64,000 bases of DNA from positions 1-64,000 of the forward strand of contig NZ_JANIBL010000001.1 in assembly GCF_024505055.1 (NCBI RefSeq), written 5' to 3'. Source of the DNA: Methylomonas rosea. Lineage in GTDB: Bacteria > Pseudomonadota > Gammaproteobacteria > Methylococcales > Methylomonadaceae. The position numbers and the translations under genes are program-made. This document shows positions 8,631 to 19,003 of the stretch, piece by piece. The notes beneath the pieces are model-generated. The model searched no databases. It had not been told where the DNA came from and worked only from the letters and a program-made list of their open reading frames with translations. Positions within the stretch are counted from its first letter, which is position 1. Each line of letters starts with the position of its first letter.

Positions 8631-10376
8631 ATGTATCTGCAAAGCGTTAAGAAAGTCATCCTTCCGAGGCCGGTGCAGACTAAAAATCCGCATTTCGGCG
8701 AGATGGACCCTGTGCTGCAACGGATTTTTAGCAGCAGGGGCGTGCAGAGTGCCGACGAGTTGGAGCGTAGTCTGGCGAGTTTGCCTTCGCCGTGGTTACT
8801 GACCGGCATGAAGGAGATGGTCGAGCATCTGGTATCGGCGATCAAACAACAGCAAAAAATTACCGTAGTCGCCGATTTTGATGCCGACGGCGCCACTAGT
8901 TGCGCGTTGGCCTTGAAGGGTTTGAGTTTGCTGGGTGCCGGCGCGGTCGATTTTGTGGTGCCCAATCGTTTCGAATACGGTTACGGTCTGACCCCGGAAA
9001 TCGTCGAACTGGTGAAGCGGCAAACGCCCGATATTATCGTCACGGTGGATAACGGCATTTCCAGCATCGAGGGTGTCAAGGCCGCCAAGGCTGCCGGCAT
9101 CAAAGTGTTGATCACCGATCATCATTTACCGGGTCTTGAATTGCCTGCTGCCGATGCGATCGTCAATCCGAATCTGCCGGACGACAAATTTCCCAGTCGG
9201 CATATCGCCGGAGTGGGCGTGATGTTTTACATCCTGATGGCCTTGCGGATTCGTTTGCGCGAATTGCATTGGTTTGAAAAAGCTGGCATCCCGGAGCCGA
9301 ATCTGGCGCGACTGCTGGATTATGTGGCTTTGGGCACGGTCGCGGACGTGGTGGCTTTGGATCAGGTCAATCGGATTTTGGTGCATCAAGGCTTGCTGCG
9401 AATTCGCTCCGGGCAATGTCAGCCGGGTATCAAGGCCTTGACTGAAATCGCCGGCAAGCAATTGGCCGGGATTCACGCCAGCGATCTGGGTTTTTCCATC
9501 GCGCCGCGTTTGAACGCGGCCGGGCGGATGGACGATATGTCTTTGGGTATCCAGTGTTTGCTGACCGACGATGCCGGGCTGGCGCATGACATAGCCGAGC
9601 AATTGCATGCCTTGAACCAGGACCGAAAAGAAGTCGAAGGGCAGATGAAGACCGAGGCCATGGCTTTGCTTTCGGAAATGAAGGCGCTCGATGAAAAACA
9701 TGTGCCGGCGGGGGTTTGTCTCTATGACGGCAATTGGCATCAAGGCGTGATCGGTATTCTGGCGTCGCGGATCAAAGACCGCGTACACCGGCCGGTAATT
9801 GCATTTGCACCTTCTGACAACGGCGATATTAAGGGTTCGGCACGCTCCATTAATGGCGTACATATTCGTGATGTGCTCAGCGAGATTGCTGCCAAGCATC
9901 CGCAGATTTTAAGCAAATTCGGCGGTCATGCGATGGCGGCGGGATTGACAATTAAATTGCACGACTATCCGCATTTTGCCTTGGCCTTTGCCGAGACGGT
10001 GGCGGCGAAATTGGAGTTGGTGGATCTGGAACAGAAGGTCTATTCCGACGGTGAATTGGACGAGCAGCACATGAGCTTGGCATTTGCGGAAGTTCTCCAG
10101 CAAGCGGCTGTGTGGGGGCAAACCTTCCCAGAGCCGGTATTCAATGGCGTGTTCGATGTGATCCAATGCCGGATCGTCGGTCAGCAGCATTTAAAGTTTG
10201 TATTGCGCTTGCCGTTCAGCGGCCAGTTGCTGGATGCGATAGCGTTTTTTGCCGATCACCCCGAAAAATGGCTGGGCTGCCGGAAAGTCAACGCGGCCTA
10301 CAAGTTGGATATTAACGAATTTCGCGGGCAACGCAGCCTGCAACTGTTGTTGCATTATCTGGAGAAATGGGAGTAA
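8631..10376 (+). CDS. recJ: single-stranded-DNA-specific exonuclease RecJ
   Basis: 581 aa from ATG 8631; an upstream in-frame TTG lies in the thrC terminator and is rejected. DHH-superfamily motifs are clear: DFDADGATS (82-90), TVDNGIS, the DHH triplet at 163-165, and the DHHA1 part with the GGHAMAAG motif and the SARSINGVHI region. It degrades single-stranded DNA 5' to 3' with Mn or Mg, acting in RecF-pathway recombination, mismatch and base-excision repair. The length is usual for proteobacterial RecJ. The GT39 gene begins 6 bases after its stop. Confidence 0.96.
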   Translation: MYLQSVKKVILPRPVQTKNPHFGEMDPVLQRIFSSRGVQSADELERSLASLPSPWLLTGMKEMVEHLVSAIKQQQKITVVADFDADGATSCALALKGLSLLGAGAVDFVVPNRFEYGYGLTPEIVELVKRQTPDIIVTVDNGISSIEGVKAAKAAGIKVLITDHHLPGLELPAADAIVNPNLPDDKFPSRHIAGVGVMFYILMALRIRLRELHWFEKAGIPEPNLARLLDYVALGTVADVVALDQVNRILVHQGLLRIRSGQCQPGIKALTEIAGKQLAGIHASDLGFSIAPRLNAAGRMDDMSLGIQCLLTDDAGLAHDIAEQLHALNQDRKEVEGQMKTEAMALLSEMKALDEKHVPAGVCLYDGNWHQGVIGILASRIKDRVHRPVIAFAPSDNGDIKGSARSINGVHIRDVLSEIAAKHPQILSKFGGHAMAAGLTIKLHDYPHFALAFAETVAAKLELVDLEQKVYSDGELDEQHMSLAFAEVLQQAAVWGQTFPEPVFNGVFDVIQCRIVGQQHLKFVLRLPFSGQLLDAIAFFADHPEKWLGCRKVNAAYKLDINEFRGQRSLQLLLHYLEKWE

Positions 10377-10382
10377 CAGCCT

Positions 10383-11924
10383 ATGTCTGAGAGATTGTTA
10401 CGCTGGATGGACGCGCATACGCTGGCTTTGCTGCTGGCGATTATGCTGTTGCGCGGCGGGTTTTTGCTGATCAACGGCTTTGATTTGATCGGCGATGAAA
10501 GTTATTACTGGGATTGGTCACGGCAACCGGACTGGTGCTATTACAGTAAGCCGCCCATGATAGCTTGGCTGATTGGCGCATTTACCTGGCTGTTGGGCGA
10601 TTATACGTTTACCGTGCGCTTGCCGGCGCTGCTGTTGGGTACGGTTTTTCTGTGGTTTTTTCACGCTACGGCAAAGGCCTTTTACGGTGCGCGCGGTGGC
10701 GCTTTGGCGCTGTTGCTGGTGTTGGCGACGCCGATCAATGTCTTGGCCAACTTTCTGATGACCATCGATGCGCCGCTGTATTGTTTCTGGGTAATGAGCG
10801 TGTATTACTTAAGGCGGGCGCTGTTCGACCAGCAAGCGCGCGCCTGGTTATGGGCGGGTTTGGCTAGTGCAGCGGGCCTGCTGAGCAAGCAATCCGCATT
10901 GATTTTGCCGTTAATGTTACTGATATTTTTGGGCTTGGATAGTCAGCGACGCAGCTATCTTAAAAAAGAATTTTGGCTGTATTTTTTGCCCATTTTAGTC
11001 GCTGCTGTACCTATTTTATGGTGGAACCAACAACACGACTGGGTAATGTTTGGGCATAGCAAAGGCCATTTCGGTAACCACGAACCAGTTGGCGTGCTTA
11101 AGCATTTGCAATGGGCCAGAGATTTTCTGCTTTATCAGCTGTTGCTGGTTTCGCCCGTGCTGTTTTTCTTGGTAGTGATCAGTAGCGCGCAAGCCGCGTT
11201 TAACTTCAAACGGCTGCCGGCAGAGCAACGGTTTTTGTTATTGATGGGGCCCGCTTTATTATTGGGGGTGTTGCTGCTCAGCGTTCTGCAAAAAGCCCAG
11301 GGTAATTGGCCGATGCCGTTTTATTTTACCGCCTTGATTTTGTTGGCCGGCAATGGGTTGGCGGGTGCCTGGAAAAGGACCTTGAAATACGGCATCGGGC
11401 TGGGTTTGGCGATGGTGCTGTTGACCTATTCGCTGCCCATCGTGTTACAAATGTTTAAATTGCAAAACACCGCGTACGATCCCACCAAGCGTTTTAATAA
11501 TTGGCAGGAGTTGGCAATTAATGTGCATTTCGAGCGCTTGATCAGTTTGCCCAACCTGGATAATACCTTTGTGGTAGCCTTGGGCCATCGTTATCTGGCA
11601 AGCGAGTTGGCGTTTTATTTGCCCGATCATCCACAGGTTTATCGTTACGAACCCAGCGGTTTGGTGACATCGCAATACGAGGTCTGGTCCGGTCCGCAAG
11701 CGTATATCGGCAAAAACGGCTTTGTGATTGGTGAAACCCCCGAGGAAAACCTACCTGCTGAATTGAAAGCGGCGTTCCAAAGCTTTCGATTCTTGGCGCA
11801 AGTTCCCAATCCCGCCAAACCAAATTCCCCGTATTACCTGTACTTAGGTGAAAACCTGAAGTTCTGGCCGGAAGCCGTTCGGCAAACATTAGATAAGGAA
11901 GGATATGCCCCATCTGAAAATTAG
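10383..11924 (+). CDS. glycosyltransferase family 39 (ArnT/PMT-like) integral membrane protein
   Basis: 513 aa with about 10-12 hydrophobic segments over the first 350 residues and a soluble periplasmic C-terminal part. The first periplasmic loop carries the catalytic-type acidic motif GDESYYWDW (D38, E39) followed by YYSKPPMIAWL, a hallmark of the PMT/ArnT family. These enzymes move a sugar from an undecaprenyl-phosphate carrier to lipid A, protein or other glycans in the periplasm. Acceptor and donor are not readable. Its stop overlaps the PAP2 phosphatase by 20 bases, and both probably act on polyprenyl or lipid A phosphates. Confidence 0.85.
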   Translation: MSERLLRWMDAHTLALLLAIMLLRGGFLLINGFDLIGDESYYWDWSRQPDWCYYSKPPMIAWLIGAFTWLLGDYTFTVRLPALLLGTVFLWFFHATAKAFYGARGGALALLLVLATPINVLANFLMTIDAPLYCFWVMSVYYLRRALFDQQARAWLWAGLASAAGLLSKQSALILPLMLLIFLGLDSQRRSYLKKEFWLYFLPILVAAVPILWWNQQHDWVMFGHSKGHFGNHEPVGVLKHLQWARDFLLYQLLLVSPVLFFLVVISSAQAAFNFKRLPAEQRFLLLMGPALLLGVLLLSVLQKAQGNWPMPFYFTALILLAGNGLAGAWKRTLKYGIGLGLAMVLLTYSLPIVLQMFKLQNTAYDPTKRFNNWQELAINVHFERLISLPNLDNTFVVALGHRYLASELAFYLPDHPQVYRYEPSGLVTSQYEVWSGPQAYIGKNGFVIGETPEENLPAELKAAFQSFRFLAQVPNPAKPNSPYYLYLGENLKFWPEAVRQTLDKEGYAPSEN

Positions 11925-12600
11925 ACGCGCGCGCAATGAGCTAGTGCTCGTCTTGCTATTGGCGGCGCTAACGACGCTATTGTTTGGGCTGACAGACCTG
12001 GATTTACGCTTGGCGGCCTTATTTTATCATCCGGAAAATCCCAGTGATGTCTGGCCGACGCAGCACTGGTGGCCCTGGAAACTGTTGTACGACTATGCTT
12101 TTCCGTTCACATTGTGGTCCGGTCTGATCGCGTTAGCAGTTTATGTCCTGAGTCATTTTCATGCCTACACGCAACGTTTTCGCAGGAAGGCCTTATATAT
12201 TCTGCTGGTCATTGCTTTAGGTCCGGGCTTGGTGGTCAATCTTATCGTTAAAGATCATTGGGGAAGACCCCGGCCGGTGCATGTCAGCCAATTCGGCGGT
12301 GAGCATCAGTATGTGCCGCCCGCCAAATTCGGCCACACCCCGGACAAGTCCTTCGTCTGCGGCCATTGCTCGGTGGGCTATACATTTTTTGTGTTGTATT
12401 TTCTGTCGCAAAACCACAAAGCCATTTATTTCCTGCTGACAATAGTGCTGGCCTGGACCTTGGGCTTTACCCGGATGACTTCGGGCGGGCATTTTGCGTC
12501 GGATATTTTATGGTCCGGTTATCTGGTATTTTTGGTGGCCTATGCCTTGTACTATGGTTGGTATATTCGCATAAAACCGGACATGAATACCGAGCAATGA
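11905..12600 (+). CDS. PAP2-family membrane phosphatase
   Basis: 231 aa, 5-6 membrane segments. The start at ATG 11905 has AAGGAAGG immediately ahead. The three phosphatase motifs are present: KDHWGRPRP (116-124), a motif-2 variant VCGH (151-154, where the usual is PSGH) and TRMTSGGHFASD with R190, H196 and D200. It should remove phosphate from a lipid (undecaprenyl pyrophosphate, phosphatidylglycerol phosphate or lipid A) on the periplasmic face. The Ser-to-Cys change in motif 2 is unusual but the catalytic His remains. It is translationally coupled to the GT39 gene (20-base overlap) and to the DUF188 gene (ATGA). Confidence 0.85.
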   Translation: MPHLKIRRARNELVLVLLLAALTTLLFGLTDLDLRLAALFYHPENPSDVWPTQHWWPWKLLYDYAFPFTLWSGLIALAVYVLSHFHAYTQRFRRKALYILLVIALGPGLVVNLIVKDHWGRPRPVHVSQFGGEHQYVPPAKFGHTPDKSFVCGHCSVGYTFFVLYFLSQNHKAIYFLLTIVLAWTLGFTRMTSGGHFASDILWSGYLVFLVAYALYYGWYIRIKPDMNTEQ

Positions 12601-13058
12601 CGGTGGCAATCAAGATTTGGGTGGATGCGGACGCCTGTCCAAATTTGATAAAAACGGTATTGTTTCGCGTCGCCCAAAAAAGACAGTTGGAATTATTGCT
12701 GGTAGCCAATCAAAGCATAGCCGCGCCGCCGTCGCGATACATTAAATCCATTCGCGTCAGCGGCGGTTTTGATGTGGCTGATGATTATATCGTCGAGCAT
12801 TTTCGGGCTGGCGATGTGGCGATTACCGGCGATATTCCGCTGGCCGCAAAAATCATAGCCAAGCAGGGGTTTGTGATTAACCCGCGTGGCGAAGCTTACA
12901 CGGCGGAGAATATCGGCGAGAAACTGGCCATGCGCGATTTCATGGAAGGCTTGCGCGATAACGGTTTGGCATCCGGCGGGGCGGCGGCCATGGCGGCCAA
13001 AGATGTCCAAAACTTCGCGAACGCGCTGGATAGATTTCTGGCCGCCCGGCAAATATAA
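12597..13058 (+). CDS. YaiI/YqxD family protein (UPF0178, DUF188)
   Basis: 153 aa from ATG 12597, in an ATGA overlap with the PAP2 stop; the longer upstream frame merely reads through the PAP2 gene. Typical family start IWVDADACPN, followed by DYIVEHFRAGDVAITGDIPLA and VINPRGEAYT. The DADACP and GDIPLA acidic motifs resemble PIN/NYN-type nuclease metal sites, so a nuclease-like fold is suspected, but the function of the family is not established. It is probably the last gene of the GT39-PAP2 unit. Confidence 0.88.
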   Translation: MTVAIKIWVDADACPNLIKTVLFRVAQKRQLELLLVANQSIAAPPSRYIKSIRVSGGFDVADDYIVEHFRAGDVAITGDIPLAAKIIAKQGFVINPRGEAYTAENIGEKLAMRDFMEGLRDNGLASGGAAAMAAKDVQNFANALDRFLAARQI

Positions 13059-13082
13059 CAGGCTGAGTTTTCAGGGTTAGCT

Positions 13083-13091
13083 TGATATAAT
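13083..13091 (+). promoter_or_regulatory. extended -10 promoter for dapA-bamC
   Basis: TGATATAAT fits an extended -10 element (TG-n-TATAAT), about 36 bases before the dapA start. No good -35 box is seen at 16-18 bases, which is acceptable for an extended -10 promoter. Confidence 0.55.
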
Positions 13092-13127
13092 GGCTAGGTT
13101 TTATTTACCTAAACACGAGAGATTTGC

Positions 13128-14003
13128 ATGATTCAAGGTAGTATCGTTGCGCTGGTAACCCCGATGACGGAAGACGGTGCGGTGGATGAAGCCAGTCTGA
13201 AACGGCTGGTGGAATTTCATATAGAGCAGGGCAGCGACGCGCTGGTCGCGGTAGGCACTACCGGCGAATCGGCAACTCTCGACGAAGACGAACATTGTGC
13301 AGTCATCAAGTTTATCGTCGATTGCGTGGTGGGCCGGATACCGGTCATTGCCGGTACCGGTGCCAATTGTACGCGCGAGGCGATTCGTCTGACCCAAAAA
13401 GCCAAACAAGCGGGCGCGGATGCCTGTTTGCTGGTAACGCCTTATTACAACAAGCCGACTCAGGAAGGCTTGTACCTGCATTACAAAGCCATCGCCGAAG
13501 CGGTCGACATTCCGCAAATCCTGTACAACGTGCCGGGCCGTACCGCCTGCGACCTGTTGCCGGAAACCGTGGGTAAACTGTCGAAAATCGATAACATCGT
13601 TGGCGTGAAAGAAGCGACAGGCAAGTTGGAAAGGGTTAAACAAATCCGGGATTTAACTGGCGACGATTTTGCGCTGTATACCGGCGACGACGCCACCAGC
13701 TGCGAATTTTGTTTGTTGGGCGGCAACGGTAGCATCACCGTAACCGGCAACGTGGCACCAAGATTGGTGCATGAAATGCTGACTGCGGCGATGAGTGGTG
13801 ATCGCGCAACTGCGGAGGCGATAGACGCCAAATTAACCGGCTTACATAGCAGTTTATTCATCCAATCCAATCCTATCCCCGTGAAATGGGCGGTGGCTGA
13901 AATGGGTTTGATGGGCCATGGTATTCGTTTGCCTTTGACTTGGCTAACCGAGGATTGTTTCGCTACCGTGCGTACGGCGATGCATCAAGCTGGCGTTTTA
14001 TAA
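13128..14003 (+). CDS. dapA: 4-hydroxy-tetrahydrodipicolinate synthase
   Basis: 291 aa TIM-barrel aldolase of the DHDPS/NAL family. Visible motifs: GTTGESATL (phosphate/pyruvate-binding loop), [21 protein letters not shown] with the proton-relay Tyr, and GVKEATG with the Schiff-base Lys. It condenses pyruvate with aspartate semialdehyde, committing carbon to lysine and meso-diaminopimelate for peptidoglycan. bamC follows by 2 bases, the order usual in gammaproteobacteria. Confidence 0.97.
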   Translation: MIQGSIVALVTPMTEDGAVDEASLKRLVEFHIEQGSDALVAVGTTGESATLDEDEHCAVIKFIVDCVVGRIPVIAGTGANCTREAIRLTQKAKQAGADACLLVTPYYNKPTQEGLYLHYKAIAEAVDIPQILYNVPGRTACDLLPETVGKLSKIDNIVGVKEATGKLERVKQIRDLTGDDFALYTGDDATSCEFCLLGGNGSITVTGNVAPRLVHEMLTAAMSGDRATAEAIDAKLTGLHSSLFIQSNPIPVKWAVAEMGLMGHGIRLPLTWLTEDCFATVRTAMHQAGVL

Positions 14004-14005
14004 TC

Positions 14006-14755
14006 ATGAAAACTCGCCTATACGGTCGTTTGGCGCTGGTCTCCGCGTTGTTAGTAAATGCCTCGTGCAGCACCATCAAGAGCTGGTTTCCGGATAAGGA
14101 AAGAGATTATCAATTTACTACTGAAATACCCGAATTGGTCGTTCCGGACGATCTGAAAACCAAGACCTTGGCGACAAGTCCGGTAAGTAAGACGCCGGAA
14201 CCAGCGCCGGTGCAGCAAGAATCAGTCAAATCCACGGCGGCGGCAGATGCTGTCGAACCCGTATCCAGCAAGCCGGAGAAAGCCGAAGCTAAGGAGACTG
14301 TAGCGGCAGCGGGTTCAGGGCGTAGCGTGCAAGCAGCCGGCAGCAATGGCGTCAGCAGTTTGCAAATCGATCAATCCGCCACTCAAGCATGGTGGATAGT
14401 CGGTAAAGCCTTGAGCCGGCAAAAAATGGAAGTGGTTGAGCGGAATATGGATAAAGGCTATTTCTTTGTTAAATACGATCCTGACGCGATCAAGCCGGAA
14501 GACGGGTCCATTTTGGACGAAATCACGTTTTTATTCGGTGACGATCCTAGTCAGGAACAAGAATACCGGGTAAGTCTGCATCAACTCGATGAACTACTTA
14601 CCGAAGTGACCGTGCAAGATAGTGACGGTAAAACCTTATCAAATGCCGCTGCGACCTCTTTGCTCAGATTAATTACCGAAGGCATCAACCAGGATATACC
14701 GAGCAGCACCCCGGAAAAGTCGGACAACGCAGCCGATAATGCGGCGGCGCCATAA
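14006..14755 (+). CDS. bamC: outer membrane assembly lipoprotein BamC
   Basis: 249 aa from ATG 14006. Signal peptide with lipobox LVNASC (Cys at about residue 21), so an outer-membrane lipoprotein. A low-complexity Ala/Pro/Glu/Lys linker (about 55-110) is followed by a conserved BamC helix-grip region beginning LQIDQSATQAWWIVGKAL and VVERNMDKGYFFVKYDPD. The gene position after dapA supports bamC (nlpB). It is part of the BAM machine that inserts beta-barrel proteins. It is shorter than E. coli BamC (about 344 aa), so the second C-terminal domain appears reduced or absent. Confidence 0.85.
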   Translation: MKTRLYGRLALVSALLVNASCSTIKSWFPDKERDYQFTTEIPELVVPDDLKTKTLATSPVSKTPEPAPVQQESVKSTAAADAVEPVSSKPEKAEAKETVAAAGSGRSVQAAGSNGVSSLQIDQSATQAWWIVGKALSRQKMEVVERNMDKGYFFVKYDPDAIKPEDGSILDEITFLFGDDPSQEQEYRVSLHQLDELLTEVTVQDSDGKTLSNAAATSLLRLITEGINQDIPSSTPEKSDNAADNAAAP

Positions 14756-14855
14756 AACGACCGCGTTGCTTGCGGTTTGGGGCTTCCCGCGATTTACGTC
14801 CGGAATGCCCCGTATTTATCTCTTTCAGCTTTAAAAATCGACTCAAACACAGCCC

Positions 14856-17800
14856 ATGTTGACCCTATCCGGAACCTCCGCTCTTTCCCGTTTTCGTATT
14901 GAAAAACTGCTGACCGAACTACAGGCGGTCGCCGCCAGTATTACTGCGGTCAGTGCCCGATTTCAGCATTTCGTGCAAATCGATGGTCAGTTGCCCGCCG
15001 AGCAATCGGCGATGCTGGAACGTTTGCTCGATTACGGCCATAGCCACGAAAACAGCGAATATGCCTCGGTCGGTGAAAATGGCGAATTGCCTGAATCCCA
15101 AGTTGTGTCCTTATGGGTGGTGCCGCGTTTAGGCACTATTTCGCCTTGGTCCAGTAAAGCCTCGGAAATAGCCGAGCGTTGCGGTTTGTCTACGGTAAAA
15201 CGTATCGAACGGGGTATCGAATATAGCTTTACCAGTACCGAAAGCTTGAGCGATGCCGTCAAACACCAGCTGGCGGTTTTACTGCACGATAGAATGATCC
15301 AACAAGTGGTTTACGATCCGGCTGAGCTTGATTTGTTTGCTGAACACGATCCCCAGCCGTTACAAACCGTAGCGATCATTGAACAGGGCAGGGAGGCACT
15401 GGTTAATGCCAATACAGAGTTAGGCATGGCTTTGTCTGCCGACGAGATCGATTATTTGACCGAGAGTTTTATCGGTTTAGGCCGCAACCCGACCGATGTG
15501 GAACTGATGATGTTCGCTCAGGCCAATTCGGAGCATTGCCGGCATAAAATCTTCAACGCCAGCTGGACCATAGACGGCGAAGAGCAAGCCAAGTCTTTGT
15601 TCGCGATGATCCGCAACACGCATACGCTGAACCCGCAAGGCGTGCTGTCGGCTTACAGCGATAACTCGTCGGTTCTGGAAGGTCCCAGCACACAAGTATT
15701 CATTCGCGATGCAGCTAATAACTATGCCTACGGCTATGTCGAAGAACAAGCGCACATGCTGATGAAAGTGGAAACCCATAATCATCCGACTGCGATTTCT
15801 CCGCATCCCGGTGCGGCCACGGGCTCCGGCGGTGAAATTCGCGACGAAGGTGCCACTGGTCGCGGATCGGCGACTAAAGCCGGCCTGACAGGCTTTAGTG
15901 TTTCGCATCTTAAAATCCCCGGTTTTTCGCAACCTTGGGAAGCCGATTACGGCAAACCCGAACGCATCGTGTCGGCCTTGGACATCATGCTGGAAGGGCC
16001 GATAGGCGGTGCGGCGTTTAATAACGAATTCGGCCGCCCGAACATTGCGGGCTATTTCCGCAGCTTCGAGCAACCGTCCGAAACCGGCGAAGCCAATCAA
16101 TACCGTGGTTACCACAAACCCATCATGATCGCCGGCGGGATGGGCAATATTCGGCCAATGCTGGTTGACAAGCATCCTATCCCCGCCGGTTCCTTGATCG
16201 TCATTCTGGGTGGTCCGGCGATGCTGATCGGCCTTGGCGGCGGTGCAGCGTCGTCGCAAACCTCGGGCGAAAGCGCTGCTGAACTGGATTTTGCTTCGGT
16301 ACAGCGGGAAAATCCGGAAATGGAGCGGCGTTGCCAGGAAGTGATCAATCACTGTAATTCCTTGGGCGAGAACACGCCGATTGTTTCCATTCACGACATC
16401 GGCGCAGGTGGCTTGTCCAACGCAGTGCCGGAAATTATTCACGACTGCAATCGCGGTGGCCGTTTTGAGTTGCGCAAGGTACAGAATGCCGACAAAGGCA
16501 TGTCGCCTATGCAAATCTGGTGCAATGAGGCTCAGGAACGCTATGTGGTGGCGATCAAGCCGGAATCCTTGGCGTTGTTCGAGTCTTTCTGTAAACGCGA
16601 GCATTGCTTGTATGCGGTAATCGGAGAAGCGACTGACGCCGAACATTTGACCCTCAGCGACGAATGGCTAGGTGGAGCCCCTGTCGATTTGCCGATGTCG
16701 GTGCTGTTCGGCAAGCCGCCGAAAATGCATAGAAACGTACAGCGATTAAATAAGAATTTACCCGGACTGCAACTTGATAAAGTCGAATTGGCCGAAGCGG
16801 TCAAACGGGTGTTGGCTTTCCCGGCAGTAGCCGACAAAAGTTTCTTGATTCACATCGGCGACCGCTCGGTAACCGGTTTGGTGGCTCGAGACCAGATGGT
16901 CGGCCCCTGGCAGGTGCCGGTAGCCGATGTCGCGGTAACCGCCTCAGGCTTTTACGCGCATACCGGCGAAGCGATGGCGATGGGTGAACGCACGCCGTTG
17001 GCTTTGATTGATGGTCCTGCTTCCGGCCGCATGGCGATAGGCGAGGCTTTGACGAATCTGGCCGCAGCCCGTATCGGCAAGCTCAACGACGTTAAACTGT
17101 CCGCCAACTGGATGGCGGCCTGCGGTAGTCCAGGCGAAGATGCGGCGCTGTTCGACACCGTCAAGGCGGTTGGTATGGAATTATGCCCCGAGCTGGGCAT
17201 CGCGATACCGGTCGGCAAGGATTCGCTGTCTATGAAAAGCGTTTGGAAAGGTAGCTCCCAGCATCCTGTTTACCGCGACACTAGCTCATCCATGGGCGTC
17301 GAAAAGACCATGACCTCGCCGCTGTCGCTGATTATCACCGCATTCTCGCCGATACAGGACGTGCGTAAAACTTTAACACCTGAGCTCAAAGATACTGACA
17401 GTATGTTGCTGTTGATCGATCTGGGCCAGGGCAAAAACCGTCTCGGTGGTTCGGTGCTAGCCCAAGTTTACAATCAGCTCGGCAACCAGGCACCCGATCT
17501 GGACGATGCGGGTTTGTTCAAACGTTTCTTCGATACCATTCAAGCCTTGAACGAACAAGGGCTGATTCTGGCTTATCATGATCGGTCTGATGGTGGCTTG
17601 CTGGCGACGGTGAGCGAAATGCTGTTTGCCAGCCGTATAGGCGTTGAATTAGATATTTCCGAATTGGGTGGCGATGCACTCGCGAGTTTGTTCAACGAAG
17701 AATTGGGCGCAGTGATACAGGTTAAAACCGCTGAACTGGATCACGTTGCGCGAATACTGGATCAGGCTGGGCTGGACGAATTTACCCATGTCGTCGGCAA

Positions 17801-18800
17801 ATTAAGCTCAGATCAAAAGTTACGCATCGTTCTGAACAGCAACGAAATCTTCAGCGCGGAACGCGCAGCCTTGCAACAAACCTGGTCGGAAGTCAGCTTT
17901 AGAATGCAGGCCTTGCGCGACAATCCGGATTGCGCCCACCAACAATTCGAGCGTATCGCCGACTACAACGATCCTGGATTGTCTGCTCAGTTAACTTACG
18001 ACATCAACGACAATATAGCTGCGAAATTCGCGGGTGCGGATCGACCAAAAGTCGCTATTTTGCGCGAGCAAGGCGTCAACGGTCATGTGGAAATGGCGGC
18101 GGCCTTCGATAGAGCCGGTTTCGCGGCGATTGATGTGCATATGACCGACATCATCAGCGGCCGGGTGTCGCTGGCCGACTTTACCGGTCTGGTGGCGTGC
18201 GGCGGCTTCTCTTACGGTGACGTGTTGGGTGCCGGTGGCGGCTGGGCTAAATCGATTTTATTCAACCCGAAAGCGCGTGACGAATTTGCCGCGTTTTTTG
18301 CGCGTTCCGATACCTTTGGCTTGGGCGTTTGCAACGGTTGTCAGATGATGTCCGGTCTTAAAGACATCATCCCCGGCGCGGAACATTGGCCGCAGTTCAA
18401 ACGCAATCTGTCCGAACAATTCGAGGCGCGGGTGGCGTTGGTCAAGGTGCAGGCATCGCCGTCGATCTTCTTCCAAGGCATGGCTGGTTCGATACTGCCG
18501 GTCGTGGTGGCGCATGGGGAAGGCCGCGCCGAGTTTGGTTCTCAAAACGCTGTGGGAGCCGAAGTTGTGATCAGTTATGTCGATAACTACGGCAATGAGA
18601 CCCAGGCTTTTCCGGCCAACCCGAACGGCTCGCCGCTTGGCATCACCGGTTTGACCACTGCCGACGGCCGTTTTACCATCATGATGCCGCATCCGGAACG
18701 TTGCTTTAGAGCGATACAAAACTCTTGGCATCCAGCCGAGTGGCAGGAAGATGGGGCGTGGTTGCGCATGTTCAGAAACGCCCGGGTTTGGGTGGGCTAA
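14856..18800 (+). CDS. purL: phosphoribosylformylglycinamidine synthase (PurL, large type)
   Basis: 1314 aa, the long proteobacterial single-chain form. In order: N-terminal PurS-like and linker part (1-220) with the [18 protein letters not shown] motif, two AIRS-like halves ([30 protein letters not shown]), and a C-terminal class I glutamine amidotransferase (about 1050-1314) with the catalytic Cys in [13 protein letters not shown] and the HPERCFR His. It uses glutamine and ATP to turn FGAR into FGAM, step four of purine synthesis. It is monocistronic by appearance. Confidence 0.97.
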   Translation: MLTLSGTSALSRFRIEKLLTELQAVAASITAVSARFQHFVQIDGQLPAEQSAMLERLLDYGHSHENSEYASVGENGELPESQVVSLWVVPRLGTISPWSSKASEIAERCGLSTVKRIERGIEYSFTSTESLSDAVKHQLAVLLHDRMIQQVVYDPAELDLFAEHDPQPLQTVAIIEQGREALVNANTELGMALSADEIDYLTESFIGLGRNPTDVELMMFAQANSEHCRHKIFNASWTIDGEEQAKSLFAMIRNTHTLNPQGVLSAYSDNSSVLEGPSTQVFIRDAANNYAYGYVEEQAHMLMKVETHNHPTAISPHPGAATGSGGEIRDEGATGRGSATKAGLTGFSVSHLKIPGFSQPWEADYGKPERIVSALDIMLEGPIGGAAFNNEFGRPNIAGYFRSFEQPSETGEANQYRGYHKPIMIAGGMGNIRPMLVDKHPIPAGSLIVILGGPAMLIGLGGGAASSQTSGESAAELDFASVQRENPEMERRCQEVINHCNSLGENTPIVSIHDIGAGGLSNAVPEIIHDCNRGGRFELRKVQNADKGMSPMQIWCNEAQERYVVAIKPESLALFESFCKREHCLYAVIGEATDAEHLTLSDEWLGGAPVDLPMSVLFGKPPKMHRNVQRLNKNLPGLQLDKVELAEAVKRVLAFPAVADKSFLIHIGDRSVTGLVARDQMVGPWQVPVADVAVTASGFYAHTGEAMAMGERTPLALIDGPASGRMAIGEALTNLAAARIGKLNDVKLSANWMAACGSPGEDAALFDTVKAVGMELCPELGIAIPVGKDSLSMKSVWKGSSQHPVYRDTSSSMGVEKTMTSPLSLIITAFSPIQDVRKTLTPELKDTDSMLLLIDLGQGKNRLGGSVLAQVYNQLGNQAPDLDDAGLFKRFFDTIQALNEQGLILAYHDRSDGGLLATVSEMLFASRIGVELDISELGGDALASLFNEELGAVIQVKTAELDHVARILDQAGLDEFTHVVGKLSSDQKLRIVLNSNEIFSAERAALQQTWSEVSFRMQALRDNPDCAHQQFERIADYNDPGLSAQLTYDINDNIAAKFAGADRPKVAILREQGVNGHVEMAAAFDRAGFAAIDVHMTDIISGRVSLADFTGLVACGGFSYGDVLGAGGGWAKSILFNPKARDEFAAFFARSDTFGLGVCNGCQMMSGLKDIIPGAEHWPQFKRNLSEQFEARVALVKVQASPSIFFQGMAGSILPVVVAHGEGRAEFGSQNAVGAEVVISYVDNYGNETQAFPANPNGSPLGITGLTTADGRFTIMMPHPERCFRAIQNSWHPAEWQEDGAWLRMFRNARVWVG

Positions 18801-19003
18801 ATAGTGTCGGTCCGCTAATCAGCTTAGGTTCGACGGCTTTGGAATGTTTTTAACTTGCCTGTGTTTATGCAAGGAGCCAGAGCGTCAATAGTTAACTGGC
18901 TTCACTGTGCAGGTCTTGGGTTCAGGAAATAAATAAGAATTTTTCCTATAGCTGTACGGGAAGCTAGGCTGGATAATAGAAGGTTTTCAACGCACTCCAC
19001 GTC

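Noticed and set aside
9126-9899. 257-codon minus frame opposite recJ
   Set aside because: Shadow of recJ with no family character or ribosome site.
12366-12596. Extension of the DUF188 gene into the PAP2 gene
   Set aside because: The frame only reads through the PAP2 gene out of phase; the family start is at 12597 in an ATGA overlap.
15477-16646. 389-codon open frame on the minus strand opposite purL
   Set aside because: It lies wholly inside purL and reads as low-complexity His/Arg-rich antisense sequence; purL is intact and highly conserved.
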